This document shows positions 8,913 through 17,318 of a DNA stretch of 64,000 nucleotides, one piece after another. Both the position numbers and the translations under genes were made by a program. The notes below the pieces were generated by a model. It was not told the origin of the DNA and searched no databases. It saw only the letters and a program-made list of their open reading frames with translations. Positions within the stretch are counted from its first letter, which is position 1; every line of letters begins with the position of its first letter. Origin of the DNA: Methylobacterium sp. E-065 (GTDB lineage: Bacteria > Pseudomonadota > Alphaproteobacteria > Rhizobiales > Beijerinckiaceae); contig NZ_JAKSYD010000106.1 of NCBI RefSeq assembly GCF_022829605.1, positions 62,001 through 126,000 of the forward strand, given 5' to 3'.

Positions 8913-9305
8913 ATGGAAGAACTGCTCGCCCGCGTGACCGCCCGTACCGGGCTCGATGCCGCGACGGCCCAAACCGCGATCGGCCACATCCTGGCCTTCC
9001 TGCAGAAGGAAGGGCCCGAGACCGAGGTGAACCAGCTCTTGGCGGCGCTACCGGGGTCCGAATCGCTGGTCGCCGAATCCAACGCCGGCGAGACCAGCGG
9101 CGGCGGTCTGATGGGCATGCTCGGCGGTATGATGGGCGGCGGCGGCGTCATGGCGCTCGGCCAGAAGCTGATGTCGGCCGGCGTGCCGATGGGCCAGATG
9201 CAGCCGCTCGGTCAGGAGCTGTTCGCGTTCGGCCGCGAGAAGGTCGGCGAAGACGCGATGGGGCCGATCCTCGGCTCAATCCCAGGTCTCAACCAGTTCG
9301 TCTGA
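8913..9305 (+). CDS. DUF2267-type small protein
   Basis: The 130-aa protein begins MEELLARVTARTGLDAATAQ, an amphipathic helix typical of DUF2267 proteins. Residues about 60-85 are rich in Gly and Met (GGGLMGMLGGMMGGGG), and a conserved C-terminal helix ends in IPGLNQFV. No signal peptide or enzyme motif is seen and the function is unknown. An in-frame start at 8853 would add 20 atypical residues. The ATG at 8913 fits the family. It is divergent from poxB. Confidence 0.65.
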   Translation: MEELLARVTARTGLDAATAQTAIGHILAFLQKEGPETEVNQLLAALPGSESLVAESNAGETSGGGLMGMLGGMMGGGGVMALGQKLMSAGVPMGQMQPLGQELFAFGREKVGEDAMGPILGSIPGLNQFV

Positions 9306-9390
9306 TCTAACGCTGCGAGTGCGCAGCCGCACAGCATTCGGGCTCGGCCAGGACGATCGTGAAAAAACAGTTTCCGGGCGAAAGCTTGAC

Positions 9391-9415
9391 GGAACCTGTC
9401 ACCACGATCCCCGTT
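9391..9415 (+). promoter_or_regulatory. EcfG-type general stress promoter
   Basis: GGAAC at 9391-9395 and CGTT at 9412-9415 are separated by 16 nt. This is the -35/-10 pair of the alphaproteobacterial general stress sigma factor EcfG (consensus GGAAC-N16/17-CGTT). It lies 65 bp before the small gene at 9480 and no other gene is nearby on that strand. Confidence 0.6.
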
Positions 9416-9479
9416 ATTGGGGAGCGGTCGGAATCGTCGCCTTCTGCGACGTTCGCGACCGCAATCCAACAGGCCGGCC

Positions 9480-9698
9480 ATGCCCGTCTTCGAAGCGAAG
9501 AATTTGGACAGTTCGTTCGAGGGCCAAGCCCTCCTCGCCGCGATCCTGCATCCAACACGGGCGGCGCATTCCCGCGCGCTCCGTCACGGCCGCCGTCGCG
9601 CCGAGCGCTCGGCCGCCATGGCCGATCCGCTGACCCTGGAGCCGCGTTTCCCGGTCACGGCGGACGGGTTGGTCGCGACGCCCTACCCGTCCCGCTGA
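9480..9698 (+). CDS. small hypothetical protein, predicted stress-induced
   Basis: The 72-codon frame begins MPVFEAKNLDSSFEGQ and is rich in Arg and Ala in the middle. It has no signal peptide, membrane segment or recognised domain. The frame stays open in all directions because of high GC, so coding status rests on its position behind a good EcfG-type promoter and on the well-placed ATG. It ends 13 bp before the convergent coiled-coil gene. A longer in-frame start at 9417 would put the promoter -10 almost at the start codon and is unlikely. Confidence 0.45.
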   Translation: MPVFEAKNLDSSFEGQALLAAILHPTRAAHSRALRHGRRRAERSAAMADPLTLEPRFPVTADGLVATPYPSR

Positions 9699-9710
9699 AG
9701 TCTCGGGCAG

Positions 9711-10646
9711 CTACCAAGCCTGCGGGGTAACGATCCCCTGCCGGGTTACGACCACCCAGTCCCGCCCACGGCGCTCGACGCCCTCGACCCGGCCAAAGCC
9801 TGGCAGGACCTCCCCCGGTCCGATTTCCAGGAGCCGGTGGCGGCGATTTTCCAGAATCGCCATCCCATCATAGACCTCGCGGACCGCCCAGGCGTCGATC
9901 ACCGGGGGCTTTTCGCTGCCCGAGGCCTTCGGTTTCACGTCGGCCAGCTTGGCATCGGCGAGCTTCGTCTCGACAGCCTTTACGTCCGTGACCTTGGCCT
10001 CCACAACCTTGGGCTCGACGGTCTTCGGCTCAAGACTGCGCGTCTCGGCAAGGCTCCCGGTCTGCGTCGGCTCGGCCTTCGTGACCGCAGCGGACCGCCG
10101 GTCGATCTGCGCGGCAAGGCTTGCGATCCGCGCGTTCTGCTCGCGCTCGACCTGCTCGAGCCGCTCGCCAAGGGCCGCGTTCTTGGCGGTCAGGTTCTTG
10201 TCGAGCTGCGCGAAGCGCTCGCCGAGCGCGCCGCTGCGGCCTGTGGCCTCCTTGCGGGCGGTGTCGGTCGAGGCGCGCAGGTCGGCAAGAATACGATGGA
10301 GCTGCGCGATATCGCTGCTGAGACGCGCTGTCTCGGTCCGGCCGGCATCCAGCGTCGTGCTGAGCGCCGCGACAGCGTCGCTCGACAGGCCAGACGATCG
10401 GGTCATCGCGATGACGCCACCGCCCAGCAGGGCGCCGAACGCGACGCAGACGCCCGGGATCGCGAGGGCCCGCCGATCGATCCGCGGCAGAGAACGCAGC
10501 ATCGCCAGCGTCGGCGCGGGGGCTTTCGGCGACTTGGCGGTCTCCGAAGACTTGGCGGCCTCCGGGGCCGTTTCGGCCTGGCCGGTCACAATGGCTTTGA
10601 GCAGCTCGTCCGGCGAAACGGCCGGCTTGGTCTCGGTCTTGGTCAT
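9711..10646 (-). CDS. single-pass membrane coiled-coil protein of unknown function
   Basis: The 311-aa protein has an Ala/Lys-rich cytoplasmic N-terminus (1-60) and one membrane helix at about 61-82. A long predicted coiled coil follows (about 90-175), then a Lys/Val/Glu repeat-like linker with recurring EPK, EAK and DVK steps (about 185-230). A compact C-terminal domain contains WAVREVYDGMAILENR and GRVEGVERRGRDWVVVTRQG. Similar tails occur in many rhizobial envelope proteins of unknown role. The C-terminus is probably periplasmic. The ATG at 10646 has GGAG 9 nt upstream. A TTG nine bases earlier is less likely. Confidence 0.7.
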   Translation of the reverse strand: MTKTETKPAVSPDELLKAIVTGQAETAPEAAKSSETAKSPKAPAPTLAMLRSLPRIDRRALAIPGVCVAFGALLGGGVIAMTRSSGLSSDAVAALSTTLDAGRTETARLSSDIAQLHRILADLRASTDTARKEATGRSGALGERFAQLDKNLTAKNAALGERLEQVEREQNARIASLAAQIDRRSAAVTKAEPTQTGSLAETRSLEPKTVEPKVVEAKVTDVKAVETKLADAKLADVKPKASGSEKPPVIDAWAVREVYDGMAILENRRHRLLEIGPGEVLPGFGRVEGVERRGRDWVVVTRQGIVTPQAW

Positions 10647-10725
10647 CGCCCCCAACTCCGGTGCAGGACGTCACTGCAAGCCTTCGTTAAGGACGTTTGT
10701 TTACGAAACCCTTACCGGCCATGAA

Positions 10726-10762
10726 GAGCCACTGCCGATCGCAACGCGCTCGAGAGTGGCTC
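10726..10762 (-). terminator. possible hairpin terminator of dcp
   Basis: GAGCCACT at 10726-10733 pairs with AGTGGCTC at 10755-10762 (8 bp, 21-nt loop), about 70 nt beyond the dcp stop codon on the minus strand. There is no T tract, so the assignment is tentative. Confidence 0.35.
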
Positions 10763-10829
10763 CAAAGTCTAGTATAATCGCGCGCTCCTGCGCCGAACCG
10801 GGAATCACGTCGGCGGAGAGCGCTCTCGG

Positions 10830-12905
10830 TCACGCCGCAAGCCCGCGCTTCTTCAGCAGAGGCTCGATGCTCGGCATCCGACCGCGGAATGCCGTGTAGG
10901 CCTCGCGCGGGTCGCGCAGGTTGCCGGCGCCGTACACGAAGGTGCGCAGGCGCTTGGCGGTCTCTGGATCGAAGATGTCGCCGGCCTCGCGGAAGGCGTC
11001 GAACGCGTCGGCATCCAGTACCTCTGACCAGAGATAGCTGTAGTAGCCGGCTGCGTAGCCGTCGCCCGAGAAGATGTGGGCGAAGTGCGGTGTCCGATGC
11101 CGCATGCCGATCTCGGACGGCATGCTGATCCGCCTCAATGCCTCGGTCTCGAAGGCGGGCACGTCCAGCCCGGACTCGCCCTCGGCCGAGAGGTGGAGTG
11201 TCATGTCGACGATCGCCGAGGCGGTGTACTCCACCGTGGCGAAACCCTGGTTGAATGTGCGGGCGGCCAGGAGCTTTTGGAGCAGCGCATCCGGCATCGG
11301 CGCCCCGGTCTGGTGGTGGCGCGCATGGGTCCGCAGGACTTCCGGCTGCTCCAGCCAATGTTCGTAGAGCTGCGAAGGCAGTTCCACGAAGTCGCGGGCC
11401 ACGGCGGTGCCGGAGAGCAACGGATAGGTCACGTCCGACAGAAGGCCGTGCAGGGCATGGCCGAATTCGTGGAACAGGGTGCGGGCATCGTCGAACGACA
11501 GGAGCGTGCTCTCACCCTCCGGCGCCTTGGCGAAATTCATCACGTTGACGATGATCGGCGTGATCGGCCCGTTCAGCCGCTCCTGCGAGCGGAAGGCGCT
11601 CATCCAGGCGCCAGAGCGCTTGGTCGCCCGCGCGAAGTAATCGCCCAGGAACAGCCCGACCTCGGACCCGTCCGGGTTGCCGACCCGCCAGACCCGGACA
11701 TCCGGGTGATAGCGCGGAACATCGGACAGCTCCTCGAAGGTCAGGCCGAACAGTCGGGAGGCCGTGTCGAAGGCCGCCTGGATCATCCCCTCCAGGGGCA
11801 GGTAGGCCTTGATCTCGCTTTCATCGAGATCGTGCTCATCGCGCCGCACCTTCTCGGCGTAGTGGCGCCAATCATGCGCCTGAAGGGTGAAATTGTGACC
11901 CTCATCCTGAATCGCCGCCTGGAGCCGGTCGCGCTCGTCGCTCGCCCGCGCCCGGGCCGGGGTCCAGACGTCGCGCAGAAGGCCGGTGGCCGCATCGGGG
12001 CTCGCCGCCATCGTGTCGTCGAGGGCGAAATGCGCGAAGCTGTCGAAGCCCAGGAGCCGCGCCCGCTCGGCGCGCACCTGGATGATCTCCGCGGCGATCG
12101 CGCGGTTGTCGGTCTCACCGCCGTTCTCACCGCGCCGCGTCCAGGCCGCATGAGCCCGCTCGCGCAGGTCGCGTCGGGTCGAGAACACGAGGAACGGATC
12201 GATCAGCGAACGGGACAGGGTGATGACATGGCCATCCAGGCCGCGTTCCTCCGCGGCGCTCCCGGCCGCGGCGCGCAGGAACGGCGGCAGCCCGGCGAGA
12301 TCGTCCTCGGTCTGCAGCGGAAGCGTGAAGCTGCTCTCGTCGGCCAGGAGGTTCTGGCTGAACTTCGTGCCAAGCTCCGACATCCGAGCCGCAATCTCGG
12401 CGATGCGAGCCTTGGCGTCGGGCGCAAGGGTCGCGCCGGACCGGCGGAAGCGGATGCGGTAGCGGTCGAGGACGCGCCGCTCCTCGGGACCCAGTCCCTC
12501 GGATTCTGGATCGACGGCCGAGATCCGCGCCCAGAGCTGCGGGTTCAGGTAGATCGCGCTGCCATGGCGGGCGAGCTTCGGCCCGATCTCGCGCTCGATG
12601 GCCTGCAGCTCAGGGTTAGTATGGCTGCCGGTCAGGTTGTAAAAGACACCCGCAACTCGATCGAGCGCCTGCCCTGCGCGCTCCATAGCCTCCACGGTGT
12701 TGGCGAACGTCGCCGGGGCCGCCTCCCCAGCGATCGCCGCGATCTCGTCGGCATGGGCGGCAAGCGCCGCCTCGAAGGCCGGGCGATAGTGCTCCGGCCG
12801 GATCAGCTCGAAGGGCGGGATTCCGTACGGCGTGCTCCAGCGTGCCTCGCGGAAGGGATTGTCCTGCGGCAGGCTCGGGAGCCCGGCTTCAACGGCGTCC
12901 GGCAT
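10830..12905 (-). CDS. dcp: M3 family metallopeptidase, peptidyl-dipeptidase Dcp type
   Basis: The 691-aa M3 zinc peptidase carries HEFGH at residues 479-483, with the downstream glutamate segment in VELPSQLYEHW. The N-terminal wording, with STPYGIPPFELIRPEHYRPAF, is that of Dcp and OpdA peptidases. It removes dipeptides or cleaves short peptides in the cytoplasm. No signal peptide is seen. The ATG at 12905 was chosen because it begins the conserved N-terminus and has AGGA just upstream. The frame remains open for 1.7 kb further only through GC-rich antisense sequence. Confidence 0.92.
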   Translation of the reverse strand: MPDAVEAGLPSLPQDNPFREARWSTPYGIPPFELIRPEHYRPAFEAALAAHADEIAAIAGEAAPATFANTVEAMERAGQALDRVAGVFYNLTGSHTNPELQAIEREIGPKLARHGSAIYLNPQLWARISAVDPESEGLGPEERRVLDRYRIRFRRSGATLAPDAKARIAEIAARMSELGTKFSQNLLADESSFTLPLQTEDDLAGLPPFLRAAAGSAAEERGLDGHVITLSRSLIDPFLVFSTRRDLRERAHAAWTRRGENGGETDNRAIAAEIIQVRAERARLLGFDSFAHFALDDTMAASPDAATGLLRDVWTPARARASDERDRLQAAIQDEGHNFTLQAHDWRHYAEKVRRDEHDLDESEIKAYLPLEGMIQAAFDTASRLFGLTFEELSDVPRYHPDVRVWRVGNPDGSEVGLFLGDYFARATKRSGAWMSAFRSQERLNGPITPIIVNVMNFAKAPEGESTLLSFDDARTLFHEFGHALHGLLSDVTYPLLSGTAVARDFVELPSQLYEHWLEQPEVLRTHARHHQTGAPMPDALLQKLLAARTFNQGFATVEYTASAIVDMTLHLSAEGESGLDVPAFETEALRRISMPSEIGMRHRTPHFAHIFSGDGYAAGYYSYLWSEVLDADAFDAFREAGDIFDPETAKRLRTFVYGAGNLRDPREAYTAFRGRMPSIEPLLKKRGLAA

Positions 12906-13079
12906 TAAGTCCTCAGTGTCGATCCAGGTGGCGCGGGCCGTCGTCGGGGCGGTTCGGCGTGTCGGTCGCGCATACGATCCGCCAGACAGAATCCTGTTCG
13001 GGCGATCCGTCAACCGTGTGATTGATCCGAATGGCCGCTCGCTCGTTTCTGACAGCCAACGCCCACGCTTCGAGCCTCC

Positions 13080-13997
13080 ATGCCGGGACGACATCAGCCG
13101 ATCCGCCGACTGCCCATGGTCCTGGCATTCGGCGCCCTTGCCCTGGCCGTGTCGGCCGTCGCAAGCCACGCCGCCGAGGCACCGGCGGCTACCGTCCCGA
13201 TGCCTCCGCCCCTTCCGCCTGAGCGGCCCGAGACCCTGAAGACGCCGCCCGCTCTGGAGGCGCCACCGCCAACGCCGCCAGCCCGTCCGGCCGAGCTGAC
13301 GCCACCAGCTTCGCCACCGAAGGAGACCGCCGACGCACCAGCTCAGGCAAAGCCTCCAGAGATCGGCAAGCCCGAAATTCCCAATCCGCCGCCGACTCCG
13401 CCCGGGCGACCACCGGAACTCTCCGGCGAGGCGGCTCTGGCGCTCAAGGTCACGCCCCCGGACGACACCGCGTGCCGAACCCGTCTCAAGCGGCTCGGCG
13501 TCGAATTCGAGCCGCTGCCACCGATCATCGAGGGCCAATGCACGGCGCCTCTGCCGCTGAAGATCGTGCGGCTCCCCGACGGCGTGGCACTGCCGCAGGG
13601 AGCGACGCTGACGTGCCGGACGGCCGAGGCGCTGGCACGCTGGGTGACGGAGGTCCAGGTCGAGGCCGAACGGTCGCTGAAGCACGGGCTGACCGGACTG
13701 GAACTCGGCGGCTCGTACGTCTGCCGCGGCCAGAACCACGATGTCGATGCCAAGCTGAGCGAGCATGCCTTCGCCAACGCCGCCGACATCATGGCTTTCA
13801 CCTTCGCGGGCCGCGCCAGCATACCGGTGAAGGCGATGCCGGACGGCTCCGACGAGGCGCGGTTCCTGAGCGCTGTCCGCGGAAAGGCCTGCGGCTTCTT
13901 CCGGACGGTTCTGGGGCCAGGCTCGAACGCGGCCCATGCCAACCACTTCCACCTCGACGAGCGCGAGCGGACCGCTGGTCACCGCCTCTGTGAGTAG
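13080..13997 (+). CDS. extensin-like C-terminal domain protein, secreted
   Basis: The 305-aa protein has a signal peptide (hydrophobic about 13-30, cleavage near SHAAEA). A Pro-rich linker (about 38-115) with repeated PPTPP follows, then the extensin-like domain. Its conserved residues are seen in SEHAFANAADIMAF and the C-terminal AHANHFHLD. The His/Asp arrangement resembles LAS-type peptidoglycan peptidases such as MepA. A cell-wall role is therefore plausible but unproven. It is followed directly by an L,D-transpeptidase gene on the same strand. Confidence 0.8.
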   Translation: MPGRHQPIRRLPMVLAFGALALAVSAVASHAAEAPAATVPMPPPLPPERPETLKTPPALEAPPPTPPARPAELTPPASPPKETADAPAQAKPPEIGKPEIPNPPPTPPGRPPELSGEAALALKVTPPDDTACRTRLKRLGVEFEPLPPIIEGQCTAPLPLKIVRLPDGVALPQGATLTCRTAEALARWVTEVQVEAERSLKHGLTGLELGGSYVCRGQNHDVDAKLSEHAFANAADIMAFTFAGRASIPVKAMPDGSDEARFLSAVRGKACGFFRTVLGPGSNAAHANHFHLDERERTAGHRLCE

Positions 13998-14069
13998 GAC
14001 GTGGAACGTTCCGTCAGGCGCAGCATTTCTGCGTGCGAAGCGCCCACGCTTCTGGAGACGGCGATCGCG

Positions 14070-15167
14070 ATGAGCCCGAAATCCTGGCGGCCGGTCCTTG
14101 CGGCGCTCCTGGCGACCAGCCTCGCCACGCAGGTCGCGGAGGCGCGCCCAAAGCCGAAGACCGCCGATCAAGTGGCTCCAGCCCCCGCCCTGACCGCGGA
14201 CGCCATCAATACCGCGACCCTGTCGCCGCAAGCCGGCGAGAAGGCGCCCGCCAAGCGCCAGACCGGAAAGAAGAACGACGAGAAACCCGATCCGTTGATC
14301 GTCAAAGCTCAGGTGCTGCTCGATCGCGCCCGCTTCTTTCCCGGCGCCATCGATGGTCTGACCGGCGACAATTACCGGCGTGCGCTTTCGGCATTTGCCG
14401 TCGCGCAAGGCCTTCCGGCCACGCAGGCACTGACGCCGGAGGTGTGGGGCAAGCTCCAGGCCACGAGCGATAAGCCGGTGGTGACCGATTATCCGATCAC
14501 GGAGGCCGATGCCTCGGGACCCTTCCTCGACAAGATCCCGCCCAAGATGGAGCAACAGGCCGATCTGAAGGCGTTGAGCTACACGAATCCACGCGAGATG
14601 CTGGCCGAGCGCTTCCACATGAGCCGCGCCCTCGTGACGGCCCTCAACCCCGACAAGCCGCTCGACAAGGCCGGAACCACCATCACGGTCGCGGCCGTCG
14701 ACCCGATGGGGACCGACAAGCCGAAGGCGAAGGAGCTGCCGCAGGAGCCGAAGGTCGAACGGATCGAGGTGGACAAAACGAGCCGCGATGTGCGTGCCTA
14801 CGGAGCCGACGACAAGCTGCTCGCCTACTACCCGGCCTCAATCGGCAGTTCCGAGAAGCCGGCGCCGAGCGGCGAGACCAAGGTGAAGGGCGTCGCGTTC
14901 GACCCCGACTACACCTACAACCCGAAATACGCGTTTAAGGGTGTCAAAGCGCAGCACAAGTTCACCATCCAGTCCGGCCCGAACAATCCGGTCGGCCTCG
15001 TCTGGATCGATCTGGCGATCCCGAGCTACGGCATTCACGGCACGCCGGAACCCGAGAAGGTCGGAAAGACCGAGTCACACGGCTGCATCCGTCTGACCAA
15101 CTGGAATGCCCGCGATCTCGCAGCCCACGTGGCGCGCGGTGCGAAGGTCACCTTCAAGGACGATTGA
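14070..15167 (+). CDS. L,D-transpeptidase with peptidoglycan-binding domain
   Basis: The 365-aa protein has a signal peptide (about 1-28, ending AEARP) and a linker rich in Ala, Pro and Lys. A peptidoglycan-binding-type domain spans about 75-130. A LysM-like stretch (YTNPREMLAERFHMSRALVTALNP) and a YkuD catalytic domain follow. The active-site motif is YGIHGTPEPEKVG...SHGCIRLTN with the catalytic Cys in HGC. Such enzymes make 3-3 cross-links or anchor proteins in the periplasm. The ATG at 14070 was chosen because it starts the signal peptide. An upstream in-frame ATG at 14001 would bury it. Confidence 0.9.
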   Translation: MSPKSWRPVLAALLATSLATQVAEARPKPKTADQVAPAPALTADAINTATLSPQAGEKAPAKRQTGKKNDEKPDPLIVKAQVLLDRARFFPGAIDGLTGDNYRRALSAFAVAQGLPATQALTPEVWGKLQATSDKPVVTDYPITEADASGPFLDKIPPKMEQQADLKALSYTNPREMLAERFHMSRALVTALNPDKPLDKAGTTITVAAVDPMGTDKPKAKELPQEPKVERIEVDKTSRDVRAYGADDKLLAYYPASIGSSEKPAPSGETKVKGVAFDPDYTYNPKYAFKGVKAQHKFTIQSGPNNPVGLVWIDLAIPSYGIHGTPEPEKVGKTESHGCIRLTNWNARDLAAHVARGAKVTFKDD

Positions 15168-15422
15168 GACGCCAAAGCCGCAGCCTCCCGCAGCCGGCAA
15201 CGAAAATGTATCGGCGGTTAACATTCTGCGCGCGGATAGCCGGGGAACAGCGCGCGAACGCTTGACACGTTGCGCGTTACGGGCGACGCCAAGGACCACC
15301 TCGTGAACCGGTCGTCGTAGCGGCGCTGCGCGCTTCGGACGCCGAACACACGGTTCCTGGGTGTATCTTGACGGACGGCACGGTCCCCGGTTCGGGGGCG
15401 CTGGAAGGGAAGACGGCCCGGC

Positions 15423-15812
15423 GTGACTGCTGACTCCAACGATGATGTGCTCAACGGCGTCCGCGTACTCGTCGTCGAGGACGAGGCCGCGATCTCGATG
15501 CTGCTGGAGGACATGCTGCTCGATTTCGGCTGCGCCGTTGTCGGACCGGCTGCCCGGTTGTCCTCGGCGCTCGAGATGGCCGCTCAGGAGACGTTCGAGG
15601 TCGCGATCCTCGACGTGAACGTGGCGGGTGAACCGATCTACCCGGTCGCGGAAGCTATCGCCAAGCGGGATCTGCCCCTGGTGTTCTCGACCGGCTACGG
15701 CGGCGCTGGCATCCGCGAACCGTTCCGCGACCGGCCGGTCGTGCAGAAGCCGTTCAGCCAGGCCGAACTGAAGCGCACGCTGATTGGCGCCATTCGGGCC
15801 GCGCGCGCCTAA
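15423..15812 (+). CDS. single-domain response regulator
   Basis: The 129-aa protein is one receiver domain: acidic pair Glu19/Asp20, phosphoacceptor Asp64 (ILDVNVAG), Thr90 in FSTGYG and Lys109 (VQKPFS). There is no output domain. The FSTGY wording is typical of stand-alone alphaproteobacterial receivers related to FAT-GUY regulators, which shuttle phosphate in stress or cell-cycle relays. It starts at GTG 15423 with GGAAGGGAAG upstream. No histidine kinase is adjacent, so its partner cannot be named. It converges with yraN. Confidence 0.82.
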   Translation: MTADSNDDVLNGVRVLVVEDEAAISMLLEDMLLDFGCAVVGPAARLSSALEMAAQETFEVAILDVNVAGEPIYPVAEAIAKRDLPLVFSTGYGGAGIREPFRDRPVVQKPFSQAELKRTLIGAIRAARA

Positions 15813-15840
15813 GACGAGAACGGCCGCAAGAGCGGCTGCG

Positions 15841-16230
15841 TCACATGCCCTCGATCGTGAAAGCGTCGGCGACATGGGCCGGCCAGCCCCGGGCGCCGAC
15901 GAACACGGCGTCCGCCCGGAACGTCATGCCCGCGGACCACGCGTAGTGTCCGATCCAGGCGCGGACGGCGCGGGAGAAGCGGCTCCGTTTGGCCGCGTCG
16001 ATCGCCTCGCGGGCGTCGTCCCGCCGGGGCCGCGCTTTCACCTCCACGAACGCGATGGTTTTCCCGCGCTGAACGATGAGGTCGATCTCGCCGCCCGCGA
16101 AACTCACGCGTCGGCCGATCGGCCAGTAGCCCTTGAGCATCAAGGCCGCCAGCGCCAGCCATTCGGCGCGATGGCCTCTCAGGTAGGCGGCGCGGCGCCG
16201 GACATCCTGTTTGGGCCGTGCCCCGGTCAC
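15841..16230 (-). CDS. yraN: YraN/UPF0102 family endonuclease-like protein
   Basis: The 129-aa protein has the PD-(D/E)XK-like core [22 protein letters not shown] typical of UPF0102. The biochemical role is uncertain, with Holliday-junction-type nuclease activity suggested from the fold. It begins with GTG at 16230, which overlaps the TGA of rsmI by 4 nt, so the two are coupled. The proximity of rsmI, lpoA and yraN is conserved as far as E. coli. Confidence 0.88.
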   Translation of the reverse strand: MTGARPKQDVRRRAAYLRGHRAEWLALAALMLKGYWPIGRRVSFAGGEIDLIVQRGKTIAFVEVKARPRRDDAREAIDAAKRSRFSRAVRAWIGHYAWSAGMTFRADAVFVGARGWPAHVADAFTIEGM

Positions 16231-17183
16231 GCGTCGCTCCGCGCCAGGGCGAGGGCCCGGGTGTAGACGAGGCGCCGCGGCTGCCCGGTCTCGTCGGCCA
16301 CGAGGCTGGCGGCATCCTTGATCGAATGCCGCTCCAGCGCCGTACGGAGCAGGGCATCGAGGGCTTCGTCACCCTCCGCATTCCGCTCCACGGCCGTGGC
16401 GGCGCCGATGATGACGACGATCTCGCCCTTCGGCGGCCCGTCCTCGGCGAAGCGTTCGCTGAGGCCGCCCAACGTGTCGCGGCGGATCGTCTCGTAGAGC
16501 TTCGTCAACTCCCGGGTCACCGCGGCCGGGCGGTCAGGCCCGAGAACGGCGGCCGCGTCGGCGAGCATCTCCGGCAGCCGATGGGGCGATTCGAACAGGA
16601 CCAGCGTGCCCGGCACCTGGATCAGTGCCTCCAGGCGGTTGCGGCGGGCACCGGCCTTCTGGGGCAGGAAGCCTTCGAAGAAGAACCGGTCCGTGGGCAA
16701 CCCTGCCGCCACCAGAGCAGTCATCACCGCAGAGGGGCCGGGAACCGGCGTGATCGGAATGCCGGCCTCGATGACCGCCTGGACCAGCTTGTAGCCCGGG
16801 TCGGAGACCAGCGGTGTGCCTGCATCCGAGACGAGGGCCAGCGCCTCCCCGGCCCGCAGCCGGCCGACCATCCGCTCGCGCACCGCGTCATTGGAATGCT
16901 CGTGATAGGCGAGCAGCGGTGTGGTGATGCCGTAATGGGCGAGCAGCGTCCGCGTGACCCGCGTATCCTCGGCCAGCACGGCATCGGCTGCCGCGAGGGT
17001 GGCGAGCGCGCGAATGGTAATGTCGCGCAGGTTGCCGATCGGCGTCGCCACGATGTGCAGGCCGGGCGACAGCGGTTCGGTCTCGCTCGCCAGCCCGAAG
17101 GCCGTGAAGGTGGTGGCCCGTGGCCGATCCTGTCCCGGTTTCCGGGGCGGGGCTGTCGTGGGAGCGTCGAATCTGCGGGTCAT
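16227..17183 (-). CDS. rsmI: 16S rRNA (cytidine(1402)-2'-O)-methyltransferase
   Basis: RsmI adds the 2'-O-methyl group to C1402 in the ribosomal P site using SAM. The 318-aa protein shows the tetrapyrrole-methylase-fold motifs [33 protein letters not shown] and [12 protein letters not shown]. The N-terminus (about 30 residues) is longer than usual. ATG 17183 was chosen, and a GTG at 17201 is a possible alternative. It overlaps yraN downstream and diverges from lpoA. Confidence 0.93.
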   Translation of the reverse strand: MTRRFDAPTTAPPRKPGQDRPRATTFTAFGLASETEPLSPGLHIVATPIGNLRDITIRALATLAAADAVLAEDTRVTRTLLAHYGITTPLLAYHEHSNDAVRERMVGRLRAGEALALVSDAGTPLVSDPGYKLVQAVIEAGIPITPVPGPSAVMTALVAAGLPTDRFFFEGFLPQKAGARRNRLEALIQVPGTLVLFESPHRLPEMLADAAAVLGPDRPAAVTRELTKLYETIRRDTLGGLSERFAEDGPPKGEIVVIIGAATAVERNAEGDEALDALLRTALERHSIKDAASLVADETGQPRRLVYTRALALARSDA

Positions 17184-17318
17184 CGTTGGCGATCTTGCCA
17201 CACTGACCGGCTCTCGTCGCGCGTCGGCCGTCTTGGCGGGGGGCAGTCGTGCGCGCTGCGTTTACATTTCTGGATCCCGCGATCACGCTTCCCCGGCCTG
17301 CCCGAAGGAGATTGCGCC

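Noticed and set aside
10121..10724. Open frames opposite the coiled-coil membrane protein
   Set aside because: Low-complexity Arg/Ala translations without start signals; antisense artefacts.
13000..14618. Long minus-strand frame continuing upstream of dcp
   Set aside because: It is antisense to the extensin-like and L,D-transpeptidase genes; high GC keeps antisense frames open, and Dcp similarity begins only at 12905.
15244..15271. GGAAC...CGTT pair before the response regulator gene
   Set aside because: The spacer is 19 nt, outside the 16-17 nt expected for EcfG promoters.
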